A DNA stretch of 64,000 nucleotides from Odontesthes bonariensis (lineage: Eukaryota > Chordata > Actinopteri > Atheriniformes > Atherinopsidae). The notes under the pieces are model-generated. The model was given only the letters and a program-made list of their open reading frames with translations, had not been told where the DNA came from and searched no databases. Shown one piece after another: positions 60,101-64,000 of the stretch; within the stretch, counting starts at the first letter, position 1; each line of letters opens with the position of its first letter. The translations under genes and the position numbers were made by a program. The DNA is taken from contig NC_134510.1 of the NCBI RefSeq assembly GCF_027942865.1, forward strand, positions 27,459,209 through 27,523,208, in the 5' to 3' direction.

Positions 60101-63100
60101 CTAAACTGCTGTAATGGATTGCATTAGTACAGGGCCAGCTAAATAATAACTAATAAAAACATTTCATCTCAAACACCACAGCCTTGGAATTAGGAGAAAT
60201 AAAGATATGGAACATCACAGTCAAGTCTCATACAGCAGTTCATCAAGTTTTTTCTCAGTAGATTGATTTTTGAATTTTATATTTCAAATATTAAAAATCT
60301 AAGATAAATACATACAGAATTTGTTCTGTGTGAATCCAATAAAAACTTTGATAAAAAAGATAATTGAGCTAAAATAAAAATAAATATTTCCCCCTGTTCT
60401 TAAAATGCTTCTTCTATTCTGGAATATGCCAAATATGTTGTTGCACTAAAACATGAAAAAACATGGGACAAAACATCTTGTTCATACTTACCCAGAACAG
60501 AGATGAATGAAGGTTGCGATGATTGATATCTCAGAGTTCTGGGGTTAAAGGCCTGACAGCTGTAGCTTCCACTCTGGCTCAGTTGAATGTTCATCAGTCT
60601 GAGCTCTGGTCCAGAATCAGACATATTGTTTCCATTCAGAAACCATGTAAACTGGGCATCAGGTCTGGACTCAGTTGAGCAGATCAGGCTGATGTCTGAC
60701 CCTTTCTTGTAGTGTTGTTGTGATGGAGACAGTAACAATTTAATTTTTTCTGGGCCATCTGAGTGTACAGGAAACAAATAAACAAACAGACAAACACATG
60801 TGACTTATCCTGATTACTTATTTTACAGATGTACTAAAAAAACTGGCCTTAAATAAAGAGACCAGGAAAAGAAAATCCTCTTCACAATTTAATGTAATAA
60901 AGCAGTATTTTCTAACTACTATCAGATACTGAATATTTATGATGATAACTCACAGCTGACGGAGAGGTTTGCTGGACCACTGATGTCATCACTGACAGGA
61001 TTGAAAGCACGACATCTGTATGGTCCCTGATCATAACGGGTCACATTGACTATAGTCAGAGTGGAGCCTCCATCAGTGAGCTGAACTCTGTCGCTGGCTG
61101 TAACCTCAGAGCTGCTGTTCATCCAGAGGAAAGAATTGGGGGATCCAGAGGAGGAGCAGGACAGACTGACAGAACTGTTGAACTCAACCAGGTTTGTCCT
61201 GCTGGGAGTTACTGTGACATTTGAGACTGGTGCTGTGGGTGGAGAACAAAATGATTCTTTAGTTGCCATTATCTTCCAAAGAGACATCAGAGTACAAGCA
61301 CTACAAAAATGATAGATTAATTCGATCTAAACTTGTAATAATTAGGATATATAAGATTGATATTTGCTCCTGCTTGATCCTGAAAACAGTTTAAAGTGCG
61401 AGACTGACGAACATCATGTAAAATCCCTCTGTTTGAAGTAATCAGTAATCTGAGAGGCACTTTGTGAACAACGTAATATATTCAGTTCGTTCTCTATTTT
61501 GGTTGCCAAATATCTCCTTAAACTAACAGAATTTAGTTACATACTTCCCTCATCAGTGTTTAAAGTGCTGATGATGCTGCAGAACATCCAGCATTCATTG
61601 GAGAAAACTTGGTGAACCAGCACTGATAGTAAACTGATTATTGATATTTCAGACATGATATGGATGTCATGTGATAGCTGATAGATGAGAAAATGATAAA
61701 TTCACTAAAACGTTATTAGAAATGTGTAATTATTTTAGCTACTTTACATAATTATGTGTAACAATCTTTCATTTCACAAAAGTAAATGTTTTAAAACAAA
61801 TATTTGGTTTTGTGTTTCAATACTTGCTCACCATATACAGCCAGTCTGGTTCGTCCACTCTTAGCTGCTTCACCAGTTGGTGTTATATCCACTGAGTACT
61901 CTCCACTGTCACTAAGTTTCAGATTCCTGAGCTCCAGAGATCGAGTTGATGTGAAGAGGGTGATCCTGTCTTCATACTCTGGTCCAGTTGTGTTTAAAGT
62001 AGGTTGCGCAATTATTATAGGAGTAGGATCAGCAGAAAATCTCCAGGTCACAGAAACAAATGGTGTTTCTGTTGGAGTGAGACTTGTTGTGAACATCACC
62101 GTCCCTCCTATAGATGCATTCAGAGGACCATCTGGTAACACACCAGCTTCCTCAGTTAAACCTGCAGGAGACAGTTTTTGGTTTTATTGGGAATCTAATC
62201 AATACATTCAAATACCTTCTATGAGCAGGATTTCTTTTTTACGACACAGGAGGCTTTTGTTATTTCATTATCAGTTAGAGGTAGAATCTTTTCAATAGCT
62301 GATTAAATATCAATAGTCTGCAAAGGGAAAAATTCTTCATTAGATACAGTATATTTACAGTTTCACACAGAAAGTTAATTGAGTGCTTGAATGATTCAGT
62401 CCCCCACCTCTCTCTCTCTCACACACACACACGTTATATTGATGATCCGGCATTGGAAGAAAACTAGTTTGGAACCTAACAAAAGAAAATGTTGCCATGT
62501 GCAACGTGTGCAGGACAGCTGACATGGAGGTGAATGTGAGTAAGAGAAAGGAACAATTAATCATTCTGTTACTAATAACCTACTTAAATCAATAAATATG
62601 TCAATGAAATGATGAATTCCACCAATTAAATAGTCCTATTTTCAAGAAAATATGGTTTGAAAATTAGAACATAACCTGCATGTAGTGGCCCGGATAGAGT
62701 CCAGACCTCAGTGCAATTCAGACATTTATGGACTTAAGTTTTCCAACAATGATGAACTTTGGACATTGATAATTGAAGGCGCACATGACTTTTCAGAAAT
62801 GTTGTGAAAAAGACTAGTTTTACAGTTAGAAAAGGAAAGCCACCACCGAGCAAATGTACCTTGCAGCTGTCTGCTGTGTTTATCATGATGTTACATTTGA
62901 ATGCTCTCTCATGTGTAGAAAGTGAGGAAAATCTGTGTTGGTCTTTTTTTTCCACCAAAGTGTATCTATGTATTTATATTCATTCTATTCTATTTTCTAA
63001 GCTTTTTATTTACTTATTTACATATTTGTTTATTCATGTTCCCATCTTACACAGACTCAAACAGCATTTGATTTCTTATTAACTTTGCTATGTCTGTATG

Positions 63101-63503
63101 TTAGATGCATCTCCCTGTATATGTTTGCTCGTATATTGTCTTCATAAAACAAAATAGTTACAGAATAGATAGAATAAGAAATGTATGCTTTCCGAGTGAA
63201 AGAGTTTCCTTCTATGTAGCTTATTGTTAGCTTTGATGTTAGCTGTAATGTTATATCCTCATTTGTAAATTGCTTTGGATAAAAGCGTCTGTTAAATGCA
63301 TAAACATAAACACATAAATCACTGAACAAGTATTTTTATCATACATAAATGTAAACATCCAACTAAATATTTCAATTTAAAGTTTAAGAAAATTGGTTGC
63401 TTACTCTGTAACTCAGCTGTTAATGTTTTCTTAATCTTCTGTGTGATAAACACTAACCTGAGATGGCTCCAAAGATGATGAAATATATTGTGGCTGTTTC
63501 CAT
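54064..63503 (-). CDS. CEACAM-like transmembrane receptor (N-A-B-A-B), 9 coding exons
   Basis: Exons in order: 63458-63503, 61832-62161, 60954-61232, 60492-60758, 58442-58720, 57980-58240, 55668-55767, 54658-54695, 54064-54116. The sum is 1653 bases, 550 residues, with every junction in phase. The N domain ([32 protein letters not shown]) lacks the cysteine pair, as in CEACAM. Four C2 domains follow, each with C-W-C. The membrane exon reads [20 protein letters not shown], close to the glycine-rich CEACAM membrane segment. The tail has one tyrosine motif, HVYEDVLEL, which is not a strict ITIM because histidine is at -2. All Ig exons are phase 1-1, which allows whole-domain gain or loss. It is likely a cell-surface adhesion or immune receptor. 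A splice donor 20 bases after the stop implies an intron in the 3' untranslated region. Confidence 0.88.
54299..54467 (-). repeat. LINE/SINE tail, inverted copy of the 44.9-kb repeat
   Basis: 'attacggtcattttgcagac' and 'gcttttatccaaagcgactt' at one end, body 'aagaaatcataagtgcattt'. It matches 44825-45010 in opposite orientation and lies between tail exons 8 and 9. Confidence 0.78.
54658..54695 (-). CDS. CEACAM-like gene 2, exon 8: 38-base tail exon
   Basis: Acceptor atatttag, donor gtaagt; reads [12 protein letters not shown]. It keeps phase between exon 7 (phase 2) and exon 9 (phase 1). Confidence 0.75.
54808..55560. mobile_element. MITE with 37-bp TIRs and TAA duplication
   Basis: 753 bases. 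The ends match as inverted repeats over 37 bases with one mismatch, beginning GGCGCCGTTTACACATACCC (left) and GGTGCCGTTTACACATACCC (right, reversed). TAA flanks it at 54805-54807 and 55561-55563. PIF/Harbinger-like by target. A 113-residue minus-strand frame inside (55012-55353) may be a leftover of the parent element. It lies in the intron between the membrane and first tail exons. Confidence 0.85.
55668..55767 (-). CDS. CEACAM-like gene 2, exon 7: transmembrane
   Basis: Acceptor tttgtgaag, donor gtgagt; 100 bases. [20 protein letters not shown], then [11 protein letters not shown], a helix closed by basic residues. Confidence 0.9.
56180..57240 (+). repeat. Possible interspersed repeat split by a nested insert
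   Basis: Left 'agaagaggacccaaacgcag' with an A-rich run to about 56530, right arm 57020-57240 ending 'ccatggatcctgacag'. It is similar in wording to 53.25 and 18.0 kb. Family not identified. Confidence 0.35.
56536..57019. mobile_element. Candidate inverted-repeat or solo-LTR-like insert
   Basis: Left end TAGTTCTGGCAGACCAC; right end, reversed, TAGTTCTGTCAGAACCAC, an imperfect inverted pair 484 bases apart. The interior has 'aataag' and 'tctcgtctcgttttgacgag' near the right end. It could be a solo LTR or a DNA element; no clear target duplication. Confidence 0.4.
57980..58240 (-). CDS. CEACAM-like gene 2, exon 6: domain B2
   Basis: Acceptor tatgctcag, donor gtaagt; 261 bases, two codons shorter than B1. 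[29 protein letters not shown]. Confidence 0.93.
58442..58720 (-). CDS. CEACAM-like gene 2, exon 5: domain A2
   Basis: Acceptor gcccacag, donor gtgagt; 279 bases, same length as A1. [30 protein letters not shown]. Confidence 0.93.
58721..60491 (-). other. Intron of CEACAM-like gene 2 between the duplicated A-B pairs
   Basis: 1.8 kb. Contains a SINE-like fragment at 59861 and an unclassified C/T-rich block at 59260-59760. No exon seen. Confidence 0.5.
59861..59941 (-). repeat. SINE-like repeat, 3' fragment, antisense
   Basis: 'ggggctgaagcccatcccag' and 'catcctgaacaggtcaccgg', the reverse complement of the 3' half of the 23519 family. Confidence 0.65.
60492..60758 (-). CDS. CEACAM-like gene 2, exon 4: domain B1
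   Basis: Acceptor tacactcag, donor gtaagt; 267 bases. [29 protein letters not shown]. Nearly the same as exon 6. Confidence 0.93.
60954..61232 (-). CDS. CEACAM-like gene 2, exon 3: domain A1
   Basis: Acceptor cacccacag, donor gtgagt; 279 bases. [30 protein letters not shown]. Nearly the same as exon 5. Confidence 0.93.
61233..61831 (-). other. Intron between domain A1 and N exons
   Basis: AT-rich, 0.6 kb, nothing recognised. Confidence 0.5.
61832..62161 (-). CDS. CEACAM-like gene 2, exon 2: N domain
   Basis: Acceptor ctcctgcag, donor gtgagc; 330 bases. [46 protein letters not shown]. Confidence 0.92.
62162..63457 (-). other. First intron of CEACAM-like gene 2
   Basis: 1.3 kb. Has a short CT/CA run (62403-62434) and a repeat tail, 'gctttggataaaagcgtctg', near 63270. 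No exon seen. Confidence 0.5.
63458..63503 (-). CDS. CEACAM-like gene 2, exon 1: signal peptide
   Basis: ATG at 63501-63503; [15 protein letters not shown]; donor gttagt. The upstream 5' untranslated region is not resolved. Confidence 0.82.
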
Positions 63504-64000
63504 TTTATCCTATGTGGTCATCTGTGAAGAAGAAAGAAGTGGCGTCTTTCACTCACTGACTGCTGCTTTAATGATTTCAGTGAGAAATAAAACGGAATGA
63601 AAGAAAAGTAGTGATTTCTGGATGTGATTGTAGTATAAGGAAGTAGCTGTGTATCTGACAGCTGAATGGTTCATCAGACCTGCACCCGTTGATGATTAAC
63701 AGATTTTAATTTTTTCCTCATCCTCTGTTGCCAATTTATTTTACAAGTGATTTAACACTCACAGTAACGGTACATAACATACATCAGAGGTCTTCAACAG
63801 GGGGGTCGCGAAATCTTTGGTTGATTAGACGATTTTTAACTTTTTTTTTTGTCAAACAGTTTTTGCTCACAAATTGTGTGCAAACGTGTGCCATCCACAC
63901 GATGGTTTGAGGATTCATTGTCCCATCTACATGCATGTTTAAAGTTAAAATCTGTGGATTATTTGAATAGCTCAGTGTTGTATGCAAGATGTTTGTTTAT
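63504..64000. other. Upstream of CEACAM-like gene 2
   Basis: 5' flank. No clear promoter element. A T run lies at 63840-63851. Confidence 0.4.

Overview
This is a vertebrate window, almost certainly a ray-finned (teleost) fish. The genes have many short exons with GT-AG introns. The intergenic DNA is full of fish-type transposable elements: a Rex3/RTE LINE tail with a GATG-repeat end, LINE and SINE 3' tails, Tc1/mariner relics, TAA-target and TTAA-target inverted-repeat elements, and two lineages of LINE with a restriction-like endonuclease. No prokaryotic features are present.

Layout. (1) 1-13.5 kb, + strand: the 3' part of a kainate-type ionotropic glutamate receptor gene, best identified as grik5 (KA2/GluK5). 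Eight exons, read in one continuous frame, encode the last 551 residues: the end of the ligand-binding domain, M1, the pore loop, M3, the second ligand-binding lobe, M4 and a long proline-rich tail. Upstream exons lie outside the window. (2) 13.5-33 kb: no convincing host gene, only layered transposons. These include a TAA-flanked element sitting inside a SINE, two copies of a 0.7-kb inverted-repeat element, a Rex3-like insertion with a 12-bp target duplication, and a nearly full-length LINE with reverse transcriptase and endonuclease motifs but a broken N-terminal region. (3) 33.6-43 kb, - strand: a degenerate V-domain/transmembrane relic, and a complete six-exon gene for a single-V-domain receptor with two ITIM-like motifs in its tail. 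(4) 49-51 kb, - strand: a CEACAM-like gene (signal, N, two C2-type domains) with no clear transmembrane exon. (5) 54-63.5 kb, - strand: a larger CEACAM-like gene (signal, N, A, B, A, B, transmembrane, two tail exons) of 550 residues, made partly by internal duplication of an A-B exon pair.

How it fits together. grik5 is a neuronal channel subunit and is functionally unrelated to the rest. The - strand genes form a small immunoglobulin-superfamily receptor cluster of CEACAM-like and PVR/nectin/TIGIT-like members. In human, GRIK5 and the CEACAM cluster share 19q13.2, and PVR/NECTIN2 lie further along the same arm, so the arrangement looks like conserved synteny. The cluster has the marks of paired-receptor evolution: an ITIM-bearing member, a decayed paralogue, a detached V-exon scrap 20 kb away, a possibly lipid-anchored CEACAM-like member and an expanded transmembrane one. 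All exon models come from splice-site reading and phase bookkeeping by eye. None was checked against transcripts or databases.
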